Origin: Chlorobiaceae bacterium
GTDB lineage: Bacteria > Bacteroidota > Ignavibacteria > UBA10030 > SZUA-254
Direction: 5' to 3'
DNA: 64,000 bases
Assembly: GCA_013824245.1 (NCBI GenBank)
Contig: PNNN01000051.1
Span: 1 to 64,000 of the forward strand
In this document: piece by piece, positions 1 to 8,570 of the stretch
Layout: the number at the start of each line of letters is the position of its first letter
Position numbering within the stretch: the first letter of the stretch is position 1
Made by a program: the position numbers and the translations under genes
The notes under the pieces: model-generated
Told to the model about the DNA's origin: nothing
Databases searched by the model: none
Seen by the model: only the letters and a program-made list of their open reading frames with translations

Positions 1-60
1 TTAAACCTCAAATCTATTTCTTGCAACCCTTACTGCCATTTCTTACATTGTAACATCTTT

Positions 61-1146
61 ATGGAAAAAATTGATCTCAAAGGGCTTACGTTAAAAGAAT
101 TGGAAGTTTTTGCCGTTTCAATCGGTGAAAAGAAATTCCGCGGCAAACAGCTATTCGATTGGCTTTATGCCAAAGAAGCCGAATCTTTTACACAGATGAC
201 GACAATCTCGAAAGCGTTGCGTGATAGTTTGGATGCAATCGCCAGCATACATACTGCTGAGATTGTAAATACTCAAGATTCTATAGACGGAACAAAAAAA
301 TATCTAATCGAATTATCTGACGGGAAGCGAATCGAGAGCGTGCTGATTCCATCAGTTACGGCATTTGAAGAACCGGATTCAGAATCAAAACGATTGACTC
401 TCTGCGTATCAACTCAAGTCGGATGTCCGCTCGATTGCAAGTTCTGCGCAACGGGAACTATGGGTTTTATACGCAATCTGACTGCGGGCGAAATTATAGA
501 CCAGCTTCATATCGTAAAAAAAGTTACAGGTAAAAGAATAACAAATTTAGTTTACATGGGAATGGGCGAGCCGTTTTTGAATTACGACAACGTGATGAAA
601 TCTATTGAAATAATTTCGACTGGAATGGAAATTGCCGCCCGCAGAATAACCGTTTCAACAGTTGGATTGGTTCCGCAAATAAAACAGATTGCGGATGAAA
701 AAAGGAAGATGAAATTGGCAATCTCGCTGCATACTCTGGATGATAAAATCCGCAATGCAATAATGCCTATCGCAAAGAAATATCCGATAAACGATCTAAT
801 TGAGTCACTCCAATATTATTATAAGAAAACAAAGCTCCGCCCAACGTTTGAGTATATACTTTTCGATGGTGTCAACGATCGTGTTGAAGATGCGAAGCGA
901 TTGATTCAACTATCGAATAGAATTCCATGCAAGATTAATATTATTCCATTCCACAATAATGAAATAACTAAGGCAATCAAATCACCGATAACATTAAAAC
1001 CGACTTCAGCAGATCGAAGTGCGGAGTTTATTCAAACATTGCGAAGGGGCCATGTAACTGTGTTCGCCCGAAGTAGTGCCGGGAAAGATATTGATGCCGC
1101 TTGCGGACAGCTTGTTGTTGGAACGAAGAAAATTCGGAAGTCGTGA
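61..1146 (+). CDS. rlmN: 23S rRNA (adenine(2503)-C(2))-methyltransferase, radical SAM enzyme
   Basis: Radical SAM methyltransferase that methylates C2 of A2503 in 23S rRNA; in many bacteria the enzyme also acts on A37 of some tRNAs. Seen: the cluster motif CPLDCKFC (Cys 122, 126, 129) binds the 4Fe-4S cluster. Near the C-terminus SSAGKDIDAACGQL carries the Cys (about 348) expected to form the transient methyl-protein intermediate. MGMGEPFLNYD is the usual SAM-binding stretch. At 361 aa the length is normal for the family. The ATG at 61 gives the expected N-terminus; no strong ribosome-binding site is visible in the 60 bases before it. It is followed after two bases by the M1 peptidase gene, so the two are probably co-transcribed. 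Function is confidently assigned. Confidence 0.96.
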   Translation: MEKIDLKGLTLKELEVFAVSIGEKKFRGKQLFDWLYAKEAESFTQMTTISKALRDSLDAIASIHTAEIVNTQDSIDGTKKYLIELSDGKRIESVLIPSVTAFEEPDSESKRLTLCVSTQVGCPLDCKFCATGTMGFIRNLTAGEIIDQLHIVKKVTGKRITNLVYMGMGEPFLNYDNVMKSIEIISTGMEIAARRITVSTVGLVPQIKQIADEKRKMKLAISLHTLDDKIRNAIMPIAKKYPINDLIESLQYYYKKTKLRPTFEYILFDGVNDRVEDAKRLIQLSNRIPCKINIIPFHNNEITKAIKSPITLKPTSADRSAEFIQTLRRGHVTVFARSSAGKDIDAACGQLVVGTKKIRKS

Positions 1147-1148
1147 TA

Positions 1149-3581
1149 ATGTCATTATGGAAAAAATATTTCCTCGTTTTATTATTCATCTGTTTTGCTT
1201 CTATTACATACGGACAACCGGAACATTTCACACGTGACCGTTCTTACGATGTGCTTCATTATAAATTAAATATTACGATTGACGAAAAGCTTAAAACATG
1301 TTCCGGCGAAACTTCGATCCGCTTGGTTCCTCTGAGACCTTCTACCGAAAGATTGGAAATTGATGCGGGCGAGATCTTGATATCGGCAGTCAGATTGGGC
1401 GCTTCACAACTGCGCTTCGAACAAACCGGCGATTCTCTGATCGTATTCTTGAATAAATTTTATGAATGCGATGATACATTGATGCTGACTATATCGCATT
1501 CCGTTTCTTCACCAAAAAAAGGATTGTATTTTGTTTCACCCGACAGCGGTTATCCCAATAAGCACGAGCAGGTGTGGTCGCAGGGTGCGCCGGAAGATAA
1601 TCATTATTGGTTTCCGTGTTACGATTCGCCAAATGATCGCGCAACAAGCGAGATGATTGTTACAGTGAACGAAAAATTTAAAGCAGTCAGCAACGGGAAA
1701 CTGATTGAAGCGAAAAATAATCCATCAATGCACACAACAACATATCACTGGCTTGAGGCGAAACCGCACTCGTCTTATCTTATTTCGCTCGCTGTGTGTG
1801 ATTATGCTGAGGTGAAAGATTTGTACGGTAATGTTCCTATTATCAACTATGTGTATCCTGAGCAGAAGCAAAACGCCGTTCGATCTTTTCAAAATGTTCC
1901 GAAGATGATAAAATATTTTGAGCAGGAAACAGGATTCATTTACCCGTGGGAAAAATTCGGTCATGTTGTGGTTGACGAGTTCATGTTTGGCGGTATGGAG
2001 AACACGAGCATTGTAACAGTAACCGATAAAACCATACACGATTCGCGCGCTCATATTGATTTTCCAAGTGATGGACTTGTTGCTCATGAGCTTGCTCATC
2101 AATGGTACGGAGATTTAATCACCTGTAAAGATTGGTCGCATGTATGGTTGAATGAGGGCTTTGCCACATATTTTGAAAATCTTTATCGGGAATATTCTCT
2201 TGGTAAAGATGATGCAGAAAAGAGTTTGATGGAAGCGCAAACGGGTTTGCGGAATCTTGATGATGCAGATCGCAGGCGACCGATGGTGTGCAATAAGTAT
2301 AATAATCCGCTTGATCTTTTCGATTCAAGAATTTACGGCAAGGGTGCGGTTGTGCTGAATATGCTGCGCGATTTTCTTGGAGATGAGTTGTTTTTTAAAT
2401 CGATAAAACTTTACACGGAAAGAAACGCGTTCCGGTCGGTTGAAACCAATGATTTTAAAAATGCCATCGAAGAAGCCACCGGCCATAATTTGTATTGGTT
2501 CTTCGATCAATGGATCTACAAAGCGGGATATCCTGAATTCGAAGTAACATCAAAATGGGACAAGGACTCACGAAAAGTAATTCTCAATATAAAACAAATT
2601 CAAAAACTTGATTCGCTTACCGGAATTTTTCGTGTGCCGCTCGATATAGAAGTATGGGTACATGGCACACCGATAATTTATTGCGTGATGATAGAGAAAA
2701 AGGAAGAAATATTTTCTTTCGACGCGTATCAGGAACCGCAACTCGTCATATTTGATCGCGGGAGTAAAATTTTAAAGAAAATTCAGTTTGAAAAACCGCT
2801 CGAACAATGGATATTTCAATTAAAGAATGCAAAAGCAGGTGTAGACCGACTGTTAGCGATAGACGAATTACGTTGGTATGTAAGTAACGAACTGGTTGTA
2901 AATGTTTTAGCAGAGGCGGTCGTCAACGATGGTTTTTGGGCGGTTCGCGAAGATGCGTTGTGGACTCTGGGTGACGCAAAACTACCGTCTGTTATCGACA
3001 CTTTAATTACAGCATATGGAGATATAGATTCGCGTGTGCGAAGGGCAAGTGTGGGTGTGCTTGGAAAATATCGTGATGAGAAAGCGCTAAACACACTCCG
3101 ATATGCTTTCACTAACGATTTAAGTTATGTTGTGGTGGCAACAGCGCTGCGTTCGCTTATAAAAGTGGATACCCCACAAACCGCAAAATATTTGTCGGAT
3201 GCTATGACGAGAGACTCTCACTCCGAAATAATTCGTCAGACGGCATTGCGATTGTTGGGTGAACGAGGTGATGATAGCTCATTGAACATTATCTTTTCTC
3301 AAACGCAATACGGTGTTGAACAAAATTTGCGCATAACGGCTCTCGATATTATTATTGAACGATGGAAGGAACGGGAAGATGTTTTTATCTTGTTATTGAA
3401 TTTAATCAATGACCCTAATCGTGAAATCAGATATGCTGCTATTCGGGGGTTGATAAAAATTGGAGATGAGCGGGCAATTGAGCCGCTGAAGAAGCGTTTA
3501 TCAATCGAAAATAATATACGTTTGATCGATCAAATCGAAGATGCAATCATAAATATTCAAAAAGCCAATATTAAAAAATAA
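1149..3581 (+). CDS. Secreted M1 family zinc aminopeptidase with C-terminal HEAT-like repeats
   Basis: Zinc metallo-aminopeptidase (gluzincin), probably periplasmic or outer-membrane associated, removing N-terminal residues from peptides. Seen: HELAH at residues 313-317 with the third zinc ligand in NEGFATY (Glu about 336), and the exopeptidase motif GGMEN at about 281-285. An N-terminal signal sequence (MSLWKKYFLVLLFICFASITYG) is present only if translation starts at 1149. The longer ORF-track start at 1101 would lie inside rlmN and bury the signal peptide, so I reject it. Residues after about 570 contain repeated helical pairs such as VREDALWTLGD and IRYAAIRGLIKIGDERA, typical of HEAT/PBS-lyase repeats, in place of the ERAP1-like C-terminal domain of PepN. 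The gene starts two bases after rlmN and ends five bases before adk. The substrate is unknown. Confidence 0.9.
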   Translation: MSLWKKYFLVLLFICFASITYGQPEHFTRDRSYDVLHYKLNITIDEKLKTCSGETSIRLVPLRPSTERLEIDAGEILISAVRLGASQLRFEQTGDSLIVFLNKFYECDDTLMLTISHSVSSPKKGLYFVSPDSGYPNKHEQVWSQGAPEDNHYWFPCYDSPNDRATSEMIVTVNEKFKAVSNGKLIEAKNNPSMHTTTYHWLEAKPHSSYLISLAVCDYAEVKDLYGNVPIINYVYPEQKQNAVRSFQNVPKMIKYFEQETGFIYPWEKFGHVVVDEFMFGGMENTSIVTVTDKTIHDSRAHIDFPSDGLVAHELAHQWYGDLITCKDWSHVWLNEGFATYFENLYREYSLGKDDAEKSLMEAQTGLRNLDDADRRRPMVCNKYNNPLDLFDSRIYGKGAVVLNMLRDFLGDELFFKSIKLYTERNAFRSVETNDFKNAIEEATGHNLYWFFDQWIYKAGYPEFEVTSKWDKDSRKVILNIKQIQKLDSLTGIFRVPLDIEVWVHGTPIIYCVMIEKKEEIFSFDAYQEPQLVIFDRGSKILKKIQFEKPLEQWIFQLKNAKAGVDRLLAIDELRWYVSNELVVNVLAEAVVNDGFWAVREDALWTLGDAKLPSVIDTLITAYGDIDSRVRRASVGVLGKYRDEKALNTLRYAFTNDLSYVVVATALRSLIKVDTPQTAKYLSDAMTRDSHSEIIRQTALRLLGERGDDSSLNIIFSQTQYGVEQNLRITALDIIIERWKEREDVFILLLNLINDPNREIRYAAIRGLIKIGDERAIEPLKKRLSIENNIRLIDQIEDAIINIQKANIKK

Positions 3582-3586
3582 ATATT

Positions 3587-4234
3587 ATGAGAATTATACT
3601 TTTTGGACCTCCGGGTGTGGGAAAAGGAACACAGGCAAAAATACTTGTCGATAAATTTAATATCCCGCAAATTTCAACAGGCGATCTTTTACGCGAGGCG
3701 GTATCGCAGGGTACGGAAGTTGGAAAACAGGCGAAAGCAGTATTGGAAGCCGGACAGCTTGTTTCGGATAAGATAATGATTGAAATAATCCGGGTTGTTC
3801 TAAAATCGGACAAATGTAAAAATGGTTTTATACTTGACGGGTTTCCGCGAACAGTTCCTCAGGCAGAAGCGCTGTCATTGCTGCTTGTTCAATTACACTT
3901 GGGTATCGATCATGTAATCAATATGGAAGTTGATGAAGAAGAAATAATCAAACGACTTGGCAAACGGATGATGTGCAAAGATTGCGGAAAAATATACCCA
4001 ATCGATAATGATCACCATCGTGGAGACGCCAGATGCGATTCCTGCTCAGGGGAATTGTTTCAGCGAGATGATGATAAACCCGAGACTATACATAAACGCC
4101 TGCTTGTTTACAGTCGATCTACATTTCCGGTTAAAAAATATTATTCCGGACTTGGATTATTGCGCACGATTAAAGCAACAGGAACGGTTGAGCATGTAAA
4201 TAACGAGATACTTAAGGCAATCAATCATAAATGA
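3587..4234 (+). CDS. adk: Adenylate kinase
   Basis: Converts ATP + AMP to 2 ADP in the cytoplasm. Seen: P-loop GPPGVGKGTQ at residues 7-16, the AMP-binding stretch STGDLLR, and LDGFPRT. The LID domain carries four cysteines (CKDCGK ... CDSCSG), so this is the zinc-binding long-form kinase. The length of 215 aa is normal. The last codon and stop overlap the start of the downstream phosphodiesterase by four bases (ATGA), which indicates translational coupling. The upstream M1 peptidase ends five bases before the start. Adenylate kinase usually sits in a ribosomal-protein operon; here it is in a housekeeping + strand unit with rlmN. Confidence 0.97.
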   Translation: MRIILFGPPGVGKGTQAKILVDKFNIPQISTGDLLREAVSQGTEVGKQAKAVLEAGQLVSDKIMIEIIRVVLKSDKCKNGFILDGFPRTVPQAEALSLLLVQLHLGIDHVINMEVDEEEIIKRLGKRMMCKDCGKIYPIDNDHHRGDARCDSCSGELFQRDDDKPETIHKRLLVYSRSTFPVKKYYSGLGLLRTIKATGTVEHVNNEILKAINHK

Positions 4235-5016
4235 ATTTTTCATGGCACAATCCGAACTTTAAACCGATAATCATTGCTCACCGTGGTTCATCGGCTTCCG
4301 CGCCGGAAAACACTATCGCCTCTTTTTTAAAAGCTGTTGAAGATCAATCGGACGCGATTGAATTAGATATCCGCATATCGCTCGACCATCATCTGATTGT
4401 AATACATGATAAGAGTATTAATCGTACAACCAACGGAAGAGGATATATTTCCAAATTAAATTTAGATGATATAAAAAGATATGATGCCGGGAGTTGGTTT
4501 GATCCTCAGTATGCCGGAGAAAAAATTCCGACGCTGTCAGAAGTTCTAAATATTTGCAAAGGGAAGGTTGGAATCAATATTGAAATTAAAGCTGAAGCCG
4601 ATAATCGAACAGATGCGATTCTGGTGAAGAACTGTTTGAGTGAATTAAAAAGATATCGAAACAACGATGATATTTTAATATCTTCATTTAATAAAAAAAT
4701 CTTAGAGAAAATTCGGGAAGAAAATTCAAATATATCACTCGGTTATTTGTATGATCCAATCCACAATTATTTACGGAATCCGGTTAAACAAACTATGGCT
4801 CTCGGAGCCGGATATTTAAATGTTAGCAACAGGGTTGTTGGAAAGCGCTTGGTTGAAGAGGCGCATGATGTTGGTGTTCGGGTTGGTGTATATACGGTGA
4901 ACACGCTAAATCAATTGAAAAAAGTTGTACAATTTAATGTTGATGCAATTATTACGAACGATCCTTCAAGAACAAGGCAGATGTTGGAGGATATAAACAA
5001 AAAAGCCCCTAAGTAA
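4231..5016 (+). CDS. Glycerophosphodiester phosphodiesterase (GDPD family)
   Basis: Predicted to hydrolyse glycerophosphodiesters to glycerol-3-phosphate and an alcohol, feeding phospholipid turnover. Seen: the GDPD signature HRGSSASAPENTIASF with IELDIR following (residues 16-47), HDKSINRTTNGRG, and a metal-binding IEIKAE. The C-terminal VDAIITNDPSR closes the TIM barrel. At 261 aa it is a typical compact cytoplasmic GDPD, with no signal peptide. It overlaps adk by four bases (ATGA), so expression is coupled. The stop codon lies inside a hairpin that serves as a terminator for the convergent - strand gene. Close to UgpQ/GlpQ in fold; exact substrate specificity cannot be read from sequence. 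Confidence 0.88.
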   Translation: MNFSWHNPNFKPIIIAHRGSSASAPENTIASFLKAVEDQSDAIELDIRISLDHHLIVIHDKSINRTTNGRGYISKLNLDDIKRYDAGSWFDPQYAGEKIPTLSEVLNICKGKVGINIEIKAEADNRTDAILVKNCLSELKRYRNNDDILISSFNKKILEKIREENSNISLGYLYDPIHNYLRNPVKQTMALGAGYLNVSNRVVGKRLVEEAHDVGVRVGVYTVNTLNQLKKVVQFNVDAIITNDPSRTRQMLEDINKKAPK

Positions 5017-5024
5017 GGGGGCTT
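4995..5024 (-). terminator. Intrinsic terminator for the - strand lipoprotein/OMP unit
   Basis: AAGCCCC (5003-5009) pairs with GGGGCTT (5018-5024). On the - strand the hairpin is followed by TTTTTTGTT, a good U-tract; on the + strand it is followed by CTAAGATAAA, which is not. It therefore fits termination of the leftward transcript. It overlaps the last codons of the GDPD gene. Confidence 0.7.
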
Positions 5025-5044
5025 CTAAGATAAATCTTAAATCT

Positions 5045-5599
5045 TTAGTTCGTGTTTGCGAAAATTTGCCCGTACAATTTTACTTTCAAATCAAAATGCA
5101 GAGACGAAGCATTCGTTCCGGCAACCACTGTTACATTTAAAATATCTGGTGATTGAGTCTTCAGTGCGTTGAGGAGGAACAAAACACCCCCTGCGTGATA
5201 TTGGAATCCCTTGCCGGCTAAATCCTTGTCAAATATCGAACGCTCGGTTTGAAATTCTGATATGTTAACATTCGTCAATGTAACAAGAGCATTATCGTTA
5301 ACGGAAATAGTTCCGGTAATTCCAGCATCATTCGGTGAGGTATTATTATCGATTAATAAAGTCAGATTGTAGAACTTCATTGAATCAACACTTTCGCCTG
5401 TCACATTTCGTAATTCTGAAATATTCACACTTGTTGTTTGTGTAACCTGCACCGGTAATGGTAAATTGAGATCAACACGAATTGCCCCGCTGGTAACTGA
5501 GCTGTCGAGTATCAACGGGTATTTACCGAATTCACATCCAACAAGCATAAAAGCAGATATGCTCAAAAAAATCATTAGCAAAAAAATAGTTTTGTTCAT
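5045..5599 (-). CDS. Predicted lipoprotein of unknown function
   Basis: I do not recognise a family. Seen: a lipoprotein signal peptide ending in the lipobox FMLVGC, so the mature protein starts at that Cys and should be lipid-anchored in the envelope. The start is placed at 5599 because a ribosome-binding site (GAAAGG) sits nine bases upstream and the signal peptide then begins MNKTIF; the ORF-track start at 5614 adds five residues with no such site. The mature part is rich in beta-strand pattern and Asn/Thr (for example VNISELRNVTGESVDS). It lies about 40 bases downstream of the outer-membrane protein gene on the same strand and is probably co-transcribed with it, ending at the hairpin at 4995-5024. 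A role alongside that protein is inference. Confidence 0.72.
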   Translation of the reverse strand: MNKTIFLLMIFLSISAFMLVGCEFGKYPLILDSSVTSGAIRVDLNLPLPVQVTQTTSVNISELRNVTGESVDSMKFYNLTLLIDNNTSPNDAGITGTISVNDNALVTLTNVNISEFQTERSIFDKDLAGKGFQYHAGGVLFLLNALKTQSPDILNVTVVAGTNASSLHFDLKVKLYGQIFANTN

Positions 5600-5638
5600 A
5601 AAATATCCTTTCAAAAAATTCGTTATCCTAAGATAGTA

Positions 5639-6550
5639 TTAAAATCCAAATCCAACTCCACCGCTTATTACTGTGGCGCTTCCAATATTGATATCGGCAA
5701 ATATATGAAGAAGCGCTAAACTAATATCAACTCCGGCTGTTCCGCGAAACTGATTTTTTCCATCTAAATTTAAAGAGACGTTAGCATCCGGGACAGTAAT
5801 CCCGGGAATGTTTCCGGTGTATGTGTAATTTACATCCATCGACATAGATTCGTATTGCAAACCGCCATAAACAGTCAGTATTGCAAACGATTTACTGACC
5901 TGAGCGCCAAGTGAAAATGTTTTTGCTTCGAATAAATTTCCGACTTCCAACGATTGATAAAAAATTGATGCCGAAAGATCGACGGGAACTGCAGGTATAT
6001 ATTGACTCACACAATGCCGCGCGCCAATACCGAAGAGAGTAACCTTTGGCACGTTGTTAACTTCCGGAATCGGAACGTAACGGATAATTGCTTGCGTTCC
6101 AAAAACATCTCCGATTGTTAATTGTGGGAGAAAGAAAGGAATGAAACTTGTTTTGACCTGACCATTCTGAAATTGATACTGTACACCCGGAATAGGTTCG
6201 ACTATTGCCCCCTGTTCTCCGAAAATTGTCGCCGTTTCAACTTCGGAGCCATCGTATGGATTTGTGGCTTTATATTTTTTCTCCGCGTCGCCAATCACTG
6301 TTCCCATTGCTATTAAATCAAGCCGGAGAGTGAAACCCAACTGGCTGATATCTGCTGAATGGTACAAGCCCGAATTCATATTCGCTCCGAATGCAGTAAC
6401 AAAAGGTTGTAAATATCCTTTGGCGTTTTCGGATGTAAGTTGTTTTATCGCGTCCTCAAGCGGATTCTGTGCACGAACTTGCAATGTGAGAACTGTCAGC
6501 AAGCAAACAACAGACATTATGGTGAATAAAATTGATCGTTTTCTTGTCAT
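5639..6550 (-). CDS. Outer-membrane beta-barrel protein, resembling the DUF6588 family
   Basis: Predicted secreted outer-membrane protein. Seen: signal peptide MTRKRSILFTIMSVV...VRAQ with cleavage after AQ, typical of FCB-group exported proteins. Alternating hydrophobic/polar strands follow, and the protein ends in GGVGFGF, a C-terminal aromatic as needed for BAM-dependent insertion. The pattern of an N-terminal helix (ITQ/LTSENAKGYLQPF...) followed by a small barrel is what I associate with DUF6588 proteins of Bacteroidetes; I cannot confirm this without a profile search. A good ribosome-binding site (GGAG, seven bases before ATG) supports the start at 6550. It heads a two-gene unit with the lipoprotein. 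A CRP/FNR-like palindrome lies about 70 bases upstream. Confidence 0.75.
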   Translation of the reverse strand: MTRKRSILFTIMSVVCLLTVLTLQVRAQNPLEDAIKQLTSENAKGYLQPFVTAFGANMNSGLYHSADISQLGFTLRLDLIAMGTVIGDAEKKYKATNPYDGSEVETATIFGEQGAIVEPIPGVQYQFQNGQVKTSFIPFFLPQLTIGDVFGTQAIIRYVPIPEVNNVPKVTLFGIGARHCVSQYIPAVPVDLSASIFYQSLEVGNLFEAKTFSLGAQVSKSFAILTVYGGLQYESMSMDVNYTYTGNIPGITVPDANVSLNLDGKNQFRGTAGVDISLALLHIFADINIGSATVISGGVGFGF

Positions 6551-6862
6551 AATAACTCCATGTTATTTATTGAAACTTACAGAAACTATTTTTCTTAATC
6601 AATCATTTCTCGAAACCGCGTGATTGCAATCACCCGGATTTCAACTCTATGATTATGCTAATGTACAGAAATGAGTGTAAAAATCAAATCTTTCTGCCGC
6701 GGGGGATTTTAAAGATGGATGACTGTGCCTTGGAAAAGTGCAAAAAATTAAAAAAATATAAGTTCTGTCTCTTGTATGAATATTTTCCCATACTCTTTTG
6801 GGAACCGATTTTTCGCATTTAAGAAGAAAATGTATTAAGGTTGGAAAAATTAATTGAAGGTT
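6551..6862. other. 312-base intergenic region with a CRP/FNR-like palindrome
   Basis: No gene is seen. It contains the 14-base palindrome listed separately and a weak hairpin (TTCCCA at 6785-6790 pairing with TGGGAA at 6799-6804) just downstream of the toast-rack gene. That hairpin has no clear U-tract on either strand, so I do not call it a terminator. ORFs here in the track (such as 6264-6623) are shadows. Confidence 0.5.
6620..6633. promoter_or_regulatory. Candidate CRP/FNR-family operator
   Basis: The sequence GTGATTGCAATCAC is a perfect 14-base palindrome of the form GTGA-N6-TCAC, the core of the CRP/FNR-family consensus. It lies about 70 bases upstream of the outer-membrane protein start at 6550, a usual position for an activator site. 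No CRP/FNR regulator is encoded in this window, so the link is inference. Confidence 0.45.
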
Positions 6863-7753
6863 TCAGTCGTTTTTTATGGTTACGTTTCCCAGTCCCGCCT
6901 CAATATGGAAATTCAATCTACCTTTTGCATTGTAATAGTTTTTACTGAAGTATGTATTCTCTTCCTTTTCTTCGTAGTATTTTGGAAGATCGATAGAGGC
7001 AACCCAGCTTTTTTCGTAATATACTTTAGCGCCGATCTCATCGGGGATAATGAGAATAATGGATCCCAATCCAATTTGAATATCGACATCAACTTCACGT
7101 TGAAGTTTGCCGCTGAAATCGAGCAAGTAACTTCCCACGCCGCCTTCGAATTTTAGATTATCGAAATTGGCATTCGATAATCCGTAAGCTTTGAATTTAC
7201 TTAATCCGGTTTCTATGGTGATATTATCGATTGTAGTTTTATTTTTTTCATCAAATCTAAGTAAAACCGAACTGGCGCCGGTTGATAAATTTAAATCTTT
7301 CACTTGCAAGCCGGTCAAATCTATTTCTCCTTTACCCATTCCCAATTCAATATCGAAAGAGATCGGTACTGCATCGGTAAATCGCATAAGCCAGTTATTG
7401 TCTTCAAAACCACTGATATGAAGGGAGTGCTTCTTCTTGTCGCGCTTTTCTATAATCGCATCGGTAGTATTGATGCTGAGGTATCCGGTCTCGTCGCGAT
7501 TTGAATAATCGATATACTCGGATGCGTCTTTTTTCAAATCGGCATCGATATCGACTGTAAATAGCCGATCAGCTGAACCTTTCCCAATACGAATATTTCC
7601 AAAGCCCGCCTCTAAATCAACTTTAAGTTCACGTTCATTAGTGACGAGAATTTCTTTCTTAAATTTTTCACCAAGAATATATATAAATCCGAGTGCCGGT
7701 AAAATTACAAGAATAGCTAAGAATGGGGCAATATGTAATAATTTAGAGTTCAT
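6863..7753 (-). CDS. Membrane-anchored LiaF/toast-rack-like protein
   Basis: Seen: one N-terminal transmembrane helix (about residues 9-28, PFLAILVILPALGFIYIL). A long beta-rich domain follows, with repeats of the form LEAGFGNIRIG, ELGMGKGEIDLTGL, LSTGASSVLLRF, IETGLSKFKAYGL, GGVGSYLLDFSG, IQIGLGSIILIIP and IEAGLGNVTI. This regular G-x-G strand pattern is characteristic of the toast_rack/LiaF C-terminal superfamily (DUF2154/DUF4097-like). LiaF proteins modulate cell-envelope stress signalling in Firmicutes; in this group the role is unknown. The gene starts 45 bases downstream of a sigma factor on the same strand and is probably co-transcribed, which makes a part in that regulator's circuit plausible but unproven. 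Confidence 0.72.
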   Translation of the reverse strand: MNSKLLHIAPFLAILVILPALGFIYILGEKFKKEILVTNERELKVDLEAGFGNIRIGKGSADRLFTVDIDADLKKDASEYIDYSNRDETGYLSINTTDAIIEKRDKKKHSLHISGFEDNNWLMRFTDAVPISFDIELGMGKGEIDLTGLQVKDLNLSTGASSVLLRFDEKNKTTIDNITIETGLSKFKAYGLSNANFDNLKFEGGVGSYLLDFSGKLQREVDVDIQIGLGSIILIIPDEIGAKVYYEKSWVASIDLPKYYEEKEENTYFSKNYYNAKGRLNFHIEAGLGNVTIKND

Positions 7754-7797
7754 ATTGAAACTTCTATAAAATCATACGATGGCTTCAATTGTAAGTT

Positions 7798-8460
7798 TCA
7801 GTAGTGTGAAATTTTATCGCGAAGGGATTTGTTTAACAATTCGCGGGCTCGGAAAATATGAGCTTTTACGGTTCCAATGGGGAGTTTCAAGATTTTAGCA
7901 ATTTCGCTGTAATCGCGTTCTTCGGAATGGCGTAGAGTTATAACTCGGCGGTATTTTTCGGGAAGTTTTTCAATTGCTTCTTGAAGTATTGCCGCACGTT
8001 GTTTTTGTATGATATGCTTATCTGGTTCGTATCGAGAATCGGGCAGTTCATAGGTTGCATTGCTTTCTTCCATCGCAATTGGTTTATCGATCGAGAAAGT
8101 GAAAAGTTTTTTCTTTCTGATATAATCGATACTGCTGTTTGTGGCAATCTTGTATAACCAAGTAGAAAAAGCGAATGTCGAATCAAAACTTTTTAATGAC
8201 GCAAAAGCTTTTATGAATACTTCTTGTGTCAGGTCTTCAACTTGTTCTCGCTGGTGTGTAATGCGATAAATTACATGTGAAATCTGGTCGTGATATTTCT
8301 TCATCAACCTTTCGTATGAGGGTTGGTTTCCTCTTAGCGCATTTCGGATAAGCTCCTTATCCTCTTTCCTTGACGCTGCTCTTCTGTCGGCAGTCGCCTG
8401 AGAAATTATCTCGGGGCGTGTGAATCTAACTTTTGTAGATTTATTTTTCGGTTTCGGCAT
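7798..8460 (-). CDS. RNA polymerase sigma factor, sigma-70 family (ECF type)
   Basis: Directs RNA polymerase to a specific promoter set. Seen: region 2 (YHDQISHVIYRITH, DLTQEVFIKAFASL, FSTWLYKIATNSSIDYIRKKK) and region 4 with a helix-turn-helix (RRVITLRHSEERDYSEIAKIL then LPIGTVKAHIFRARELL). It lacks regions 1.1 and 3, so it is ECF-like; at 220 aa it is slightly long because of a basic N-terminal extension (MPKPKNKSTKVRF). It is divergent from tmk with a 110-base gap and is followed by the toast-rack membrane protein. No canonical zinc-finger anti-sigma factor is adjacent, so the partner protein, if any, may be the downstream membrane protein; that is inference. Confidence 0.9.
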   Translation of the reverse strand: MPKPKNKSTKVRFTRPEIISQATADRRAASRKEDKELIRNALRGNQPSYERLMKKYHDQISHVIYRITHQREQVEDLTQEVFIKAFASLKSFDSTFAFSTWLYKIATNSSIDYIRKKKLFTFSIDKPIAMEESNATYELPDSRYEPDKHIIQKQRAAILQEAIEKLPEKYRRVITLRHSEERDYSEIAKILKLPIGTVKAHIFRARELLNKSLRDKISHY

Positions 8461-8519
8461 TAGCTAATATTTGTCTCGAACATCGTAAACATACGTAAAA
8501 ATTGAGAGAGAGGCAAAAT

Positions 8520-8548
8520 TTGAATAAAAGTGTGAATTTGGTTACTTT
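8520..8548 (+). promoter_or_regulatory. Candidate sigma-70 promoter of tmk
   Basis: TTGAAT (8520-8525), a 17-base spacer and TACTTT (8543-8548), with predicted start near 8555. This start lies downstream of the ORF-track start at 8502 and just ahead of the ATG at 8571, which supports the shorter thymidylate kinase. The same -10 form, TACTTT, appears in the dihydropyrimidinase promoter at 33958. Confidence 0.5.
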
Positions 8549-8570
8549 GTACAAACAATCAAAAATAAAT

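Noticed and set aside
1101-1148. Longer N-terminus of the M1 peptidase in the ORF track
   Set aside because: It lies inside rlmN and would place 16 residues before a clear signal peptide; the ATG at 1149 is better.
6264-6623. Short + strand ORF opposite the OMP gene
   Set aside because: It is antisense to a convincing gene with signal peptide and RBS; treated as a shadow.
6785-6804. Terminator hairpin after the toast-rack gene
   Set aside because: TTCCCA/TGGGAA forms a six-base-pair stem, but neither strand has a proper U-tract.
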